Assembly (NCBI GenBank): GCA_035363255.1
Contig: DAOSES010000037.1
Coordinates: 1-9,929, forward strand
DNA length: 9,929 nucleotides
Origin: T3SED10-260 sp035363255
GTDB taxonomy: Bacteria > Caldisericota > Caldisericia > UBA6126
Reading direction: 5' to 3'
Shown: positions 1 through 6,798 of the stretch, in pieces
How the letters are laid out: every line of letters starts with the position of its first letter
Position numbering within the stretch: the stretch's first letter is position 1
Translations under genes and position numbers: made by a program
The notes under the pieces: generated by a model
What the model saw: the letters and a program-made list of their open reading frames with translations, nothing else
What the model was told of the DNA's origin: nothing
Database searches by the model: none

Positions 1-2
1 AT

Positions 3-59
3 GTTATCACTTTAAATAGAGTTAACTTTCATCCAGTGTATGGTGTGAAGTTTAGTTAG
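3..59 (+). CDS. possible C-terminal tail of an upstream gene (partial)
   Basis: One frame is open from the window edge for 18 codons and ends at TAG (57-59), reading ...NRVNFHPVYGVKFS. The other two + frames stop within 20 nt. This would place the end of an upstream gene 28 nt before the sugar transferase, which fits operon spacing. The stretch is too short to recognise a family, and an 18-codon open frame can occur by chance. Confidence 0.25.
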   Translation, partial: VITLNRVNFHPVYGVKFS

Positions 60-87
60 TGTCAATCGATGGGAATAAAATAATAAT

Positions 88-717
88 ATGACAAAACAAC
101 AAAAACAATATGTTTTTTATATTAAACCAACCATAGATTTTGTTTTATCTCTTATAGGGATTATTGTTCTCCTTCCTGTTTACGTTCTAATCTCCATAGC
201 TATAAAAATCGATTCTCCTGGGCCCATCCTTTTCAAACAAAAACGCATTGGAATTCATAAAACTACTTTTTATATCTTGAAGTCTAGAACAATGAAATCG
301 GATGCTCCTTCAAACATTCCCACTCATCTACTACAAAACCCTGATTACTATATCACAAGGATTGGAAGAATACTTCGAAAATCCAGTCTAGATGAAATCC
401 CCCAAATTTGGAATGTTTTACTTGGACAAATGAGTGTTATTGGTCCACGTCCAGCATTGTGGAATCAATTTGATTTAATAGAAGAAAGAGATAAATATGG
501 AGTCAATGCTATCAAACCCGGACTAACAGGCTGGGCTCAAATAAATGGAAGAGATGAACTCCCAATACAAATTAAGGTATCGTTTGATTTTCAATATATG
601 AAGAAAATTGGGATAAAAATAGATTTATTGTGCTTCACAAAGACTTTGGTTTCTGTAATAAAATCTGATGGAGTGGTTGAAGGGAAAAAAGAATCGAAAG
701 GTTTGTTCATATTATGA
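88..717 (+). CDS. initiating sugar-phosphate transferase (PglC/WbaP C-terminal-type phosphoglycosyltransferase)
   Basis: This enzyme moves a sugar 1-phosphate from a UDP-sugar onto undecaprenyl phosphate at the inner face of the membrane, which starts repeat-unit assembly. It has 209 residues, the size of the small monotopic PglC-type enzymes and without the N-terminal four-helix part of WbaP. A hydrophobic segment at about residues 17-39 precedes the KIDSPGP motif (40-46). TRIGRILRKSSLDEIPQ (90-106) carries the catalytic Asp-Glu pair D102-E103. It is followed by SVIGPRP (116-122) and KPGLTGWAQINGRDEL (143-158). The segment usually read as ILKFRTM has Ser at position 66. The upstream GGGA (71-74) lies 13 nt from the ATG, so the ribosome site is weak. 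The stop overlaps the next gene by ATGA. The sugar cannot be read from the sequence; the adjacent epimerase/reductase suggests an N-acetylated or epimerised hexose. Confidence 0.93.
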   Translation: MTKQQKQYVFYIKPTIDFVLSLIGIIVLLPVYVLISIAIKIDSPGPILFKQKRIGIHKTTFYILKSRTMKSDAPSNIPTHLLQNPDYYITRIGRILRKSSLDEIPQIWNVLLGQMSVIGPRPALWNQFDLIEERDKYGVNAIKPGLTGWAQINGRDELPIQIKVSFDFQYMKKIGIKIDLLCFTKTLVSVIKSDGVVEGKKESKGLFIL

Positions 718-1565
718 AAAAAATACTAATTACTGGTGCAAACAGTTATATAGGTACAAGCTTTGAAAAATGGGTAAATAGATATCCCAATGAGTACGAA
801 GTTCATACAATTGACATGAAGAAAAAAGAATGGAAAGATTCGTCATTTAGATCATTTGATGTGGTTTTTCATGTTGCTGGAATAGTTCATATTAAAGAAA
901 CAAGTAATAATGAAGACCTTTACTATCAAGTGAACAGGGACTTGGCTTATGAAACTGCTCAGAAAGCAAAAGATGATGGTGTAGAACAGTTCCTTTTTTT
1001 GAGCTCAATGAGCGTATACGGAGTTGAGAATGGTGTTATCGATAAGAATACACCACTTAAGCCTAGTAGTGCTTATGGCAAGTCAAAGATTGAAGCTGAA
1101 CAATTAATCAATGAACTTCAAGATGATTCGTTCACTGTAGTAACTCTAAGACCCCCAATGGTTTATGGGAAAGGCTGCAGAGGCAACTATCCAAGATTAG
1201 CAAGTTTGGCTCTAAAGACACCAGTTTTCCCAAAGGTAGATAATAAGCGAAGCATGATTTATATAGATAACTTATCGGAGTTCGTGAAGCAACTCATTGA
1301 TAATAGAAGTGTAGGCTTGTTCTTTCCGCAAAATGTGGAGTATGTGAATACAAGCGAAATGGTTAGATTGATTGCTGAAACTCATGGAAAGAGACTTGTG
1401 ATGACCGAATTATTTAACCCCTTATTAATGCTACTGAATGTAAGTACGGTGAAGAAGTTATTTGGCAATTTGGTATATGACATTAGTATGTCGGAATATG
1501 AAAGTGAATATAGAGTTTGTAGCTTCAAGGAATCAATTAAAACTACAGAAAACAGAAAATTATAA
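714..1565 (+). CDS. NAD(P)-dependent sugar epimerase/reductase (extended SDR family)
   Basis: This is a cytoplasmic nucleotide-sugar or lipid-linked-sugar epimerase or 4-reductase of the extended short-chain dehydrogenase family. The N-terminal Rossmann motif is GANSYIG (8-14). FHVAG (52-56) follows at the end of beta-4. The catalytic residues are a Ser in SSMSVYG (97-103) and Y121/K125 in YGKSK. RPPMVYGKG lies at about 147-155, the substrate-domain boundary of this family. At 283 residues it is shorter than GalE (about 340). This family is often encoded directly beside the initiating transferase in Bacillota clusters, and here the two overlap by 4 nt (ATGA), which points to translational coupling. 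GAAAGG (696-701) is a distant Shine-Dalgarno. Whether it is a 4-epimerase or a QuiNAc-type 4-reductase cannot be decided from the motifs. Confidence 0.9.
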   Translation: MKKILITGANSYIGTSFEKWVNRYPNEYEVHTIDMKKKEWKDSSFRSFDVVFHVAGIVHIKETSNNEDLYYQVNRDLAYETAQKAKDDGVEQFLFLSSMSVYGVENGVIDKNTPLKPSSAYGKSKIEAEQLINELQDDSFTVVTLRPPMVYGKGCRGNYPRLASLALKTPVFPKVDNKRSMIYIDNLSEFVKQLIDNRSVGLFFPQNVEYVNTSEMVRLIAETHGKRLVMTELFNPLLMLLNVSTVKKLFGNLVYDISMSEYESEYRVCSFKESIKTTENRKL

Positions 1566-1566
1566 T

Positions 1567-2700
1567 ATGAAGAGAGTACTTTTTATAGCTACAGTAGTGA
1601 AAACCCATATTATGCCATTCCACATATCCTGTTTAGAATGGTTTAAGAAGAATAATTTTGAAGTTCATGTAGCTGCCAGAAATGATTATGAGAATGAAAA
1701 AGAATGCGATATTCCATTTTGCGATATGTTTTTTGATTTACCATTCGAACGTTCACCTGTAAAGAAAAGCAATCTTTTTGTCTACAAAAAGCTTAAGAGA
1801 ATCATTGACAATAATCAATATGAGATAATCCATTGTCATACACCAATGGGCGGGGTTCTTGGAAGGTTAGCAGCTCGTAATGCTCGAAAAAAGGGAACTA
1901 AAGTTATTTACACTGCTCACGGTTTTCATTTTTATAAAGGTGCTCCGAAGCAAAATTGGTTGTTTTATTACAATGTCGAAAAGTTTTTGTCTAGATTTAC
2001 AGATTTACTAATAACCATTAATAATGAAGATTTCACAATTGCTAAATTATTTAAAGCTAGAGATGTTGCATTGGTGCCAGGCATTGGAGTTGATTTAAGT
2101 AGGTTTTGTGGCTTAGGTATGAACACTAGGAAAATCAGGGATGAATTGAGAATCGCAGATGATAGTGTCGTCTTGCTTTCAGCGGGCGAACTTAATAAAA
2201 ATAAAAATCAAAAAACTATTTTCCGATCATTTGCCAAAGCAAACCACCATAATTTAGTTTTGCTGCTATGCGGAGTAGGCAAACTCGAAAAAAAGTTGAA
2301 AAGCTTTGCAGCTAAGCTTGGAATTAATGATAAAGTCAGATTTCTGGGATTTAGAAAAGATATCCCAGAGATTTGTTTGTCTTCTGATATATTTCTGTTT
2401 CCCTCATTTCGAGAAGGTCTTCCAGTATTAGTTATGGAGGCAATGGCAGCAGGATTACCAATCATTGCTTCAAATATTAGAGGTGTTACAGATTTAATAA
2501 GCAATGAAGTAGGTGGTTTTTTGCATGATCCTGTAGATTATATTGGGATAGCCATGAGTATTGATAAGCTTGCAGAAGATTTTAAACTAAGGCAATATAT
2601 GGGACAAAAAAACAAAGAAGCAGTAAAAAATTACGACAAAAAGATAGTTATGGATCTCATGGAAAAAAAGTATTTGAAAGTATTAGCAAAGTCAAGTTAG
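1567..2700 (+). CDS. GT4-family glycosyltransferase
   Basis: This is a retaining GT-B glycosyltransferase that adds a sugar to the growing lipid-linked glycan at the cytoplasmic membrane face. I chose the ATG at 1567, which gives 377 residues beginning MKRVLFIATV. An open frame extends upstream to 1462, but those 35 codons lie inside the epimerase gene and do not look like a GT-B N-terminus. The donor domain contains FREGLPVLVMEAMAAG with the E-x7-E pair E283 and E291. The N-terminal domain has IIHCHTPMGGVLGRLAAR followed by the YTAHGFHFYKGAP region, as in EpsD/CapM-like capsule transferases. The start is 1 nt after the epimerase stop and there is no clear Shine-Dalgarno, so translation is probably coupled. 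Donor and acceptor are unknown. Confidence 0.92.
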   Translation: MKRVLFIATVVKTHIMPFHISCLEWFKKNNFEVHVAARNDYENEKECDIPFCDMFFDLPFERSPVKKSNLFVYKKLKRIIDNNQYEIIHCHTPMGGVLGRLAARNARKKGTKVIYTAHGFHFYKGAPKQNWLFYYNVEKFLSRFTDLLITINNEDFTIAKLFKARDVALVPGIGVDLSRFCGLGMNTRKIRDELRIADDSVVLLSAGELNKNKNQKTIFRSFAKANHHNLVLLLCGVGKLEKKLKSFAAKLGINDKVRFLGFRKDIPEICLSSDIFLFPSFREGLPVLVMEAMAAGLPIIASNIRGVTDLISNEVGGFLHDPVDYIGIAMSIDKLAEDFKLRQYMGQKNKEAVKNYDKKIVMDLMEKKYLKVLAKSS

Positions 2701-2732
2701 TTTTATTTTTAACAGAACTCGAGGAGTCTTTA

Positions 2733-3773
2733 ATGAGAATACTGCATTTGTTGAGTAGCAATAAGTTGTCAGGGGCGGAAAATGTTGCCTCTGATATTTG
2801 TATGATGTTTAGCAATGAGTACGATATGGTTTATTGTTGCCCAGAAGGTCCAATCAGAAACGCTTTAAAAGATAGGGATGTTTGTTTCTTCCCCCTAAAA
2901 AGCTTTTGTAAAGACGATATTGCCAATGCAATAAAAATTCTTAATCCTGACATCATTCATTCTCACGATGCAAAAGCCACTGTATTTTCTGCATTAGTTT
3001 CTTCAAAAATTCCAATAATTTCACATTTGCATGGGAATGACGTGAAAATGAAAAGACCTGGTTTAAAGGCGCTACTTTTTTTGCTTGCTTCACAAAGAGT
3101 AAAAAAAATAATAACTGTATCTGAAAGTTGCTTAGCTGATTATTTTTTTAAAAAGCAAATACAAACAAAAACTGTTTTTATACGCAATATTGTATACAGA
3201 AATAGAATAGAAAAACTCTTGAAAAGTGATTGTAATGCTTATGATTTTGATTTTATATTCGTTGGGAGGTTGTGTTACCCCAAAAATCCCAAAAAAGTAG
3301 CTGCAGTGGCTTCAATTGTGTTAAACCAGTGCCCAAAAGCAACCTTTGGTGTAATTGGTGACGGAGAGTTGAGGAGCAAGATGAAAGAAGTTTTTGTAAA
3401 AGAAGGAGTTATTGAAAGAGTTACATTTACAGGAGTACTTTCTTATCCCTACAAAACAATTCAAAATTCCAAATGCCTATTAATGTGTTCTAGGTTCGAA
3501 GGAACACCAATCGTTGCGTTAGAAGCAATGGCACTTGGTGTTCCGATAGTTAGCACACCTGTAGATGGTGTGGTTGATATAGTAAGTGATGGAGAGACTG
3601 GTTTCTTGTCTGACGATATAGATGAATTGGCTATGAATGTTAAAAGCATTGTTTCTAAGAACTCTTTTCACGAGAAGCTTTCGAAAGCAAGTTTTGAAAA
3701 GTTTGAAAAGATTAACGATTATGATGGCTATTTCACAAATTTTCGAAATACATATAATTCAATAAGAAGGTAA
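2733..3773 (+). CDS. GT4-family glycosyltransferase
   Basis: This is a second retaining GT-B glycosyltransferase, 346 residues long, probably the next one to extend the repeat unit. The N-terminus MRILHLLSSNKLSGAENVA has the glycine-containing loop that follows beta-1 in this fold. IIHSHDAKA and ISHLHGNDV lie in the first domain. The donor-binding domain opens with FIFVGRL and holds the E-x7-E pair E256 and E264 in FEGTPIVALEAMALG. A strong Shine-Dalgarno, GAGGAG (2721-2726), sits 6 nt before the ATG, so unlike its upstream neighbour it does not depend on coupling. It is 32 nt downstream of the previous stop, in the same apparent operon. Sugar specificity cannot be read. Confidence 0.92.
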   Translation: MRILHLLSSNKLSGAENVASDICMMFSNEYDMVYCCPEGPIRNALKDRDVCFFPLKSFCKDDIANAIKILNPDIIHSHDAKATVFSALVSSKIPIISHLHGNDVKMKRPGLKALLFLLASQRVKKIITVSESCLADYFFKKQIQTKTVFIRNIVYRNRIEKLLKSDCNAYDFDFIFVGRLCYPKNPKKVAAVASIVLNQCPKATFGVIGDGELRSKMKEVFVKEGVIERVTFTGVLSYPYKTIQNSKCLLMCSRFEGTPIVALEAMALGVPIVSTPVDGVVDIVSDGETGFLSDDIDELAMNVKSIVSKNSFHEKLSKASFEKFEKINDYDGYFTNFRNTYNSIRR

Positions 3774-3782
3774 GCTTAATAG

Positions 3783-3805
3783 AAGTTGTCTATATACTAC
3801 AACTT
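3783..3805 (+). other. small inverted repeat between the second glycosyltransferase and the heptose cassette
   Basis: AAGTTGT (3783-3789) and ACAACTT (3799-3805) are perfect 7-nt inverted arms around a 9-nt loop. The arms are AT-rich and no T-run follows, so this is not a convincing intrinsic terminator. It could be a weak RNA hairpin or a binding site in the 63-nt gap before the kinase gene. Confidence 0.3.
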
Positions 3806-3824
3806 AATAAATTATTAATTAATA

Positions 3825-3829
3825 GGGAG
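3825..3829 (+). promoter_or_regulatory. ribosome binding site that supports an ATT start
   Basis: GGGAG ends 7 nt before ATT at 3837 and is the only Shine-Dalgarno-like sequence near the N-terminus of the kinase. In this frame the upstream stop is TAA at 3816-3818, and no ATG, GTG or TTG occurs until TTG at 4002. The spacing therefore favours ATT 3837 (or ATT 3840) as the initiation codon. Confidence 0.6.
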
Positions 3830-3836
3830 ATTTAAA

Positions 3837-4838
3837 ATTATTATCACAAAGACCCCTTTTCGAATTTCATTTTTTGGTGGAGGTACTGATTTTCCAGACT
3901 TTTATGATAAGTACGGTGGAACAGTTATTTCAACTACAATTGATAAATATTGTTATGTAACAATACGCTATTTACCTCCTTTTTTCGAATATACTAATGA
4001 GTTGGTTTATTCGAAGTTAGAACGTGTAACCGATGTGAATGAGATAAATCATCCTTCTATTCGGGAAGCGATGAAATGGTTCAATATGGTTAATTTAAGA
4101 ATTGTGTATGAAGCAGACCTTCCTGCCCGTTCAGGCTTAGGCACAAGCTCTTCTTTTGCTGTTGGACTTCTTAATGGTTTTTATGCCCTACAAGGCAAAC
4201 GTGTTGATAAGCATCAACTTGCTAAAGACGCTATTCATCTTGAGCGTGTACTTTGTAGTGAGAGAGGAGGAATTCAAGATCAGATCGCTGTATCTTGTGG
4301 TGGATTAAATCGAATTAGTTTTGACCGAGAAGACTTTTATGTTGACCCCATTGTGATGTCGATAGAACGTAAAAGATTGTTGAAATGCAGCTTAATGCTT
4401 TTTTTTACTGGATTCTCTCGTTTTTCTTCTGATATTCAAGTAGCTCATCAAAAAAACTTAGAAGATAAAAAAAATCAATTACTCGAAATAAAATCTTTAG
4501 TTAAAGATGCGGAGACCATTCTTACAGGTAGTGGAGATTTGAATGAATTCGGCAAACTTCTTGATTATGCTTGGAAGCTAAAACGTAGCATTTCAGATAG
4601 AATATCCACAAATTGCATTGATTATATCTATTCTACTGCAATTAAAGCGGGAGCAATAGGCGGAAAGCTACTTGGCGCCGGAGGAGGTGGTTTTTTTGTT
4701 TTTTTTGTTGAGCATGATAAACAAAAAGCTGTTCGGAAAGCTCTTGCTAAGTTTATGGAAGTTCCATTTGATTTTGAAAATGGTGGAACCAGAGTTTTGT
4801 ATTTCACCCCAGAAGCATACTTGAAAAACAATAATTGA
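3837..4838 (+). CDS. hddA: D-glycero-alpha-D-manno-heptose 7-phosphate 1-kinase (GHMP kinase, HddA type)
   Basis: It is predicted to phosphorylate C1 of heptose 7-phosphate to give the alpha 1,7-bisphosphate in the GDP-heptose route. Starting at ATT 3837 gives 333 residues, the usual HddA size. It begins IITKTPFRISFFGGGTDFP, the conserved family N-terminus that forms part of the sugar site. LPARSGLGTSSSFAVG is the ATP-binding GHMP motif 2, ERGGIQDQIA holds the conserved Asp region, and KLLGAGGGGFFVFF is motif 3. The first ordinary start codon in frame is TTG 4002, which would remove 55 residues including that conserved N-terminus and is therefore unlikely. Either ATT is a genuine rare start or an ATG was mutated. 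The isomerase gene follows 10 nt after the stop. The alternative is a related GHMP sugar kinase such as a fucokinase-like enzyme, but the neighbouring genes favour HddA. Confidence 0.88.
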   Translation: MIITKTPFRISFFGGGTDFPDFYDKYGGTVISTTIDKYCYVTIRYLPPFFEYTNELVYSKLERVTDVNEINHPSIREAMKWFNMVNLRIVYEADLPARSGLGTSSSFAVGLLNGFYALQGKRVDKHQLAKDAIHLERVLCSERGGIQDQIAVSCGGLNRISFDREDFYVDPIVMSIERKRLLKCSLMLFFTGFSRFSSDIQVAHQKNLEDKKNQLLEIKSLVKDAETILTGSGDLNEFGKLLDYAWKLKRSISDRISTNCIDYIYSTAIKAGAIGGKLLGAGGGGFFVFFVEHDKQKAVRKALAKFMEVPFDFENGGTRVLYFTPEAYLKNNN

Positions 4839-4844
4839 AGAGGA
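4839..4844 (+). promoter_or_regulatory. ribosome binding site that decides a TTG start
   Basis: AGAGGA lies 4 nt before TTG at 4849 and just after the TGA stop of the kinase gene. It supports TTG as the start of the isomerase, because no ATG occurs near the N-terminal helix in that frame. Confidence 0.6.
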
Positions 4845-4848
4845 TAAT

Positions 4849-5496
4849 TTGAAACAATCAACAGAGATAATTATTGAGGATTTGATTAAACGTTATTCCA
4901 TCCTTTCCTGTGTTAAGAAAAAAATTTTTGAAGCTACTGGATTTATAATTGATTGTTATTGCACTAAAGGTAAAGTTATGATTTGCGGCAATGGAGGTAG
5001 TGCTTCAGATGCTCTTCACATGGTTGGAGAGTTGATGAAGTCTTTTGTTTTGCCTCGTACGCTTTCTATAAAACAGAAGAACCGAATCAGTAAGTTTAGT
5101 GACAATGGTGATTACCTTGCATCCCATTTACAAGAAGCTCTTCCCGCCATGTCCCTAGTTGGTGAAATTGCTTTACATACTGCTTGTGCTAACGATATTG
5201 CTTCAGATCTTTGCTTTGCGCAACAGGTTTATGGTTATGGTCATGCAAACGACGTGCTATTCGTTATTAGTACATCTGGTAATTCAAAAAATGTGATTTA
5301 TGCTGCTGAAGTTGCAATGGCAAAAGAAATAGTTGTTATAGGTTTAACAGGCGCTCTTGGTGGAAAACTAAAAAATAAGTGTGATTGCATAATTAATGTA
5401 CCAGCAACAGATACATATGCAATTCAGGAATTACACATGCCTGTATTCCATGCAATTTGTTTAGCTGTTGAAAATGAATTTTTTGGAAAAGACTAA
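4849..5496 (+). CDS. gmhA: sedoheptulose 7-phosphate isomerase (SIS domain, GmhA type)
   Basis: It converts sedoheptulose 7-phosphate to D-glycero-D-manno-heptose 7-phosphate, the first step of heptose activation, in the cytoplasm. It has 215 residues and a TTG start. The SIS phosphate-sugar loop is GNGGSASDALH (47-57), and a second phosphate-binding segment is STSGNSKNV (141-149). The zinc ligands of E. coli GmhA (H61, E65, Q172, H180) appear to match H57, E61, Q193 and H201, with the same internal spacing of 4 and 8. The protein is about 20 residues longer than E. coli GmhA, mainly in the stretch at 65-105 after the first motif. It lies between the kinase and the nucleotidyltransferase-phosphatase, exactly where a GDP-heptose pathway needs it. 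A DiaA-like non-catalytic SIS protein is less likely given the retained ligands and context. Confidence 0.9.
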   Translation: MKQSTEIIIEDLIKRYSILSCVKKKIFEATGFIIDCYCTKGKVMICGNGGSASDALHMVGELMKSFVLPRTLSIKQKNRISKFSDNGDYLASHLQEALPAMSLVGEIALHTACANDIASDLCFAQQVYGYGHANDVLFVISTSGNSKNVIYAAEVAMAKEIVVIGLTGALGGKLKNKCDCIINVPATDTYAIQELHMPVFHAICLAVENEFFGKD

Positions 5497-5521
5497 AGTG
5501 TATTTCATTTGGTTAAGGTAT

Positions 5522-5527
5522 AGGAGG
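5522..5527 (+). promoter_or_regulatory. strong Shine-Dalgarno before the HddC-GmhB fusion
   Basis: AGGAGG (followed by G) is the best ribosome binding site in the window and lies 10 nt upstream of the ATG at 5538. It contrasts with the rare ATT and TTG starts of the two preceding cassette genes. Confidence 0.7.
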
Positions 5528-5537
5528 GTTTTTAAAA

Positions 5538-6767
5538 ATGAAAACAGTTATTATGGCAGGAGGAAGAGGAACTAGAATTGCGGAACTTAACCCAAATGTA
5601 CCAAAACCTATGATTGAAATATGCAATAGACCTGTGCTTGAGTGGCAAATTGATTGCTTAAAAAAACAGAATTATACTGATATTGTAATCATTATTGGAT
5701 ATCTTGGATATTTTATAAAAAATTTCTTCGAAGATGGTCATCATATGGGAGTCTCTATCAGTTATATTGAAGAACAAGTTCCGCTAGGTACAGCTGGTTC
5801 GCTCTATTATTTAAAACAAGAAATCCAAAATAATTTTCTACTACTTAATGGTGATGTTTTTTTTAACATTGATTTGATGAGGTTTTTTAATCATCATCAT
5901 AAATATGGTGGATTAGCTACAATTTTTACTCATCCTAATGATCACCCATCTGATAGCAGTATTGTTGTTTCAGATTCAAATTGTTGTGTAACCAAATGGT
6001 TGCACAAGGATGATCAGCGTGGGTGGTTTAAGAACCAGTCTAATGCTGGTTTGCATTTTTTATCTCCTAAGGCATTACAGACACTTACTTCAGCAACAAA
6101 ACTGGATTTAGATCAAGATGTTTTAAAGCCAATGATTCTTAAAAAACAGTTGTTTGCTTATTCCTCTCCTGAGTATGTTAAAGATATGGGTACACCTCAT
6201 CGGCATAAATCAATTGAGATAGATTTGATATCAGGAAAAGTACAAAAAAAAAATCTTCAGAATAAGCAAAAAGCTATTTTTCTTGATCGTGATGGTACGA
6301 TAAATAAATATGTTGGTTTTTTGACAAAAATTGATGATTTTGAGTTAATAGAGGGCGTAGCTGAGATGATTAGAGAAATGAATCAAAGTGGATATTTGGT
6401 TATTGTAGTAACAAATCAGCCAGTAATTGCTCGAGGAGAAGTTTCTTGGGCTGAATTAGGCGAGATTCACAACAAGATGGAGACTCTACTCGGATATCAT
6501 GGGGCTTATGTTGATGATATTTTCATCTGTCCTCATCATCCACACAAAGGTTATCCTGGCGAGAATGTAATCTACAAAAACGATTGTGATTGCCGTAAAC
6601 CTAAACCAGGATTATTGTTGAATGCGGCAAGAAAATATAACATAGATTTAAGAATAAGCTTTATGGTTGGCGATAGAAACAGTGATATTGATGCTGGAAA
6701 GAAAGCAGGATGCTTAACGTATAAAGTTTATACAAATCAATTACCAAAGAGAAAGTTTTGGGATTAA
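5538..6767 (+). CDS. bifunctional heptose 1-phosphate guanylyltransferase / heptose 1,7-bisphosphate phosphatase (HddC-GmhB fusion)
   Basis: The 409 residues form two enzymes in one chain. Residues 1-230 are a sugar nucleotidyltransferase with AGGRGTRI (7-14), NVPKPM (20-25), GTAGSL (84-89), LNGDVF (103-108) and KDMGTPHR (215-222), as in HddC/RmlA-like enzymes. Residues of about 245-409 are a HAD phosphatase of the GmhB/histidinol-phosphatase type: nucleophile and acid D250 and D252 in DRDGT, VTNQ (291-294), zinc ligands C331, H333, C350 and C352, then RKPKPG (353-358) and GDRNSD (378-383). The predicted chain of reactions is heptose 1,7-bisphosphate to heptose 1-phosphate to GDP-heptose. GTP use is inferred from the separate HddA-type kinase, since an ADP route normally uses HldE. 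A short lysine-rich linker at about 232-245 joins the domains. It is 41 nt after the isomerase gene. Confidence 0.9.
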   Translation: MKTVIMAGGRGTRIAELNPNVPKPMIEICNRPVLEWQIDCLKKQNYTDIVIIIGYLGYFIKNFFEDGHHMGVSISYIEEQVPLGTAGSLYYLKQEIQNNFLLLNGDVFFNIDLMRFFNHHHKYGGLATIFTHPNDHPSDSSIVVSDSNCCVTKWLHKDDQRGWFKNQSNAGLHFLSPKALQTLTSATKLDLDQDVLKPMILKKQLFAYSSPEYVKDMGTPHRHKSIEIDLISGKVQKKNLQNKQKAIFLDRDGTINKYVGFLTKIDDFELIEGVAEMIREMNQSGYLVIVVTNQPVIARGEVSWAELGEIHNKMETLLGYHGAYVDDIFICPHHPHKGYPGENVIYKNDCDCRKPKPGLLLNAARKYNIDLRISFMVGDRNSDIDAGKKAGCLTYKVYTNQLPKRKFWD

Positions 6768-6798
6768 GATTGATTAACTTTGATCTGTCTTCTTTATT

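Noticed and set aside
1462..1566. N-terminal extension of the first glycosyltransferase
   Set aside because: These 35 codons overlap the epimerase coding sequence in another frame, and the family N-terminus clearly begins at MKRVLFIATV (1567).
2208..2504. Antisense open frames inside the glycosyltransferase and kinase genes (here, and at about 3461-3649 and 4628-4861)
   Set aside because: They are complements of conserved glycosyltransferase or GHMP motifs and have no independent support.
3783..3805. Intrinsic terminator between the second glycosyltransferase and the kinase
   Set aside because: The 7-bp stem is AT-rich with a 9-nt loop and is followed by AATAAATTATT rather than a T-run.
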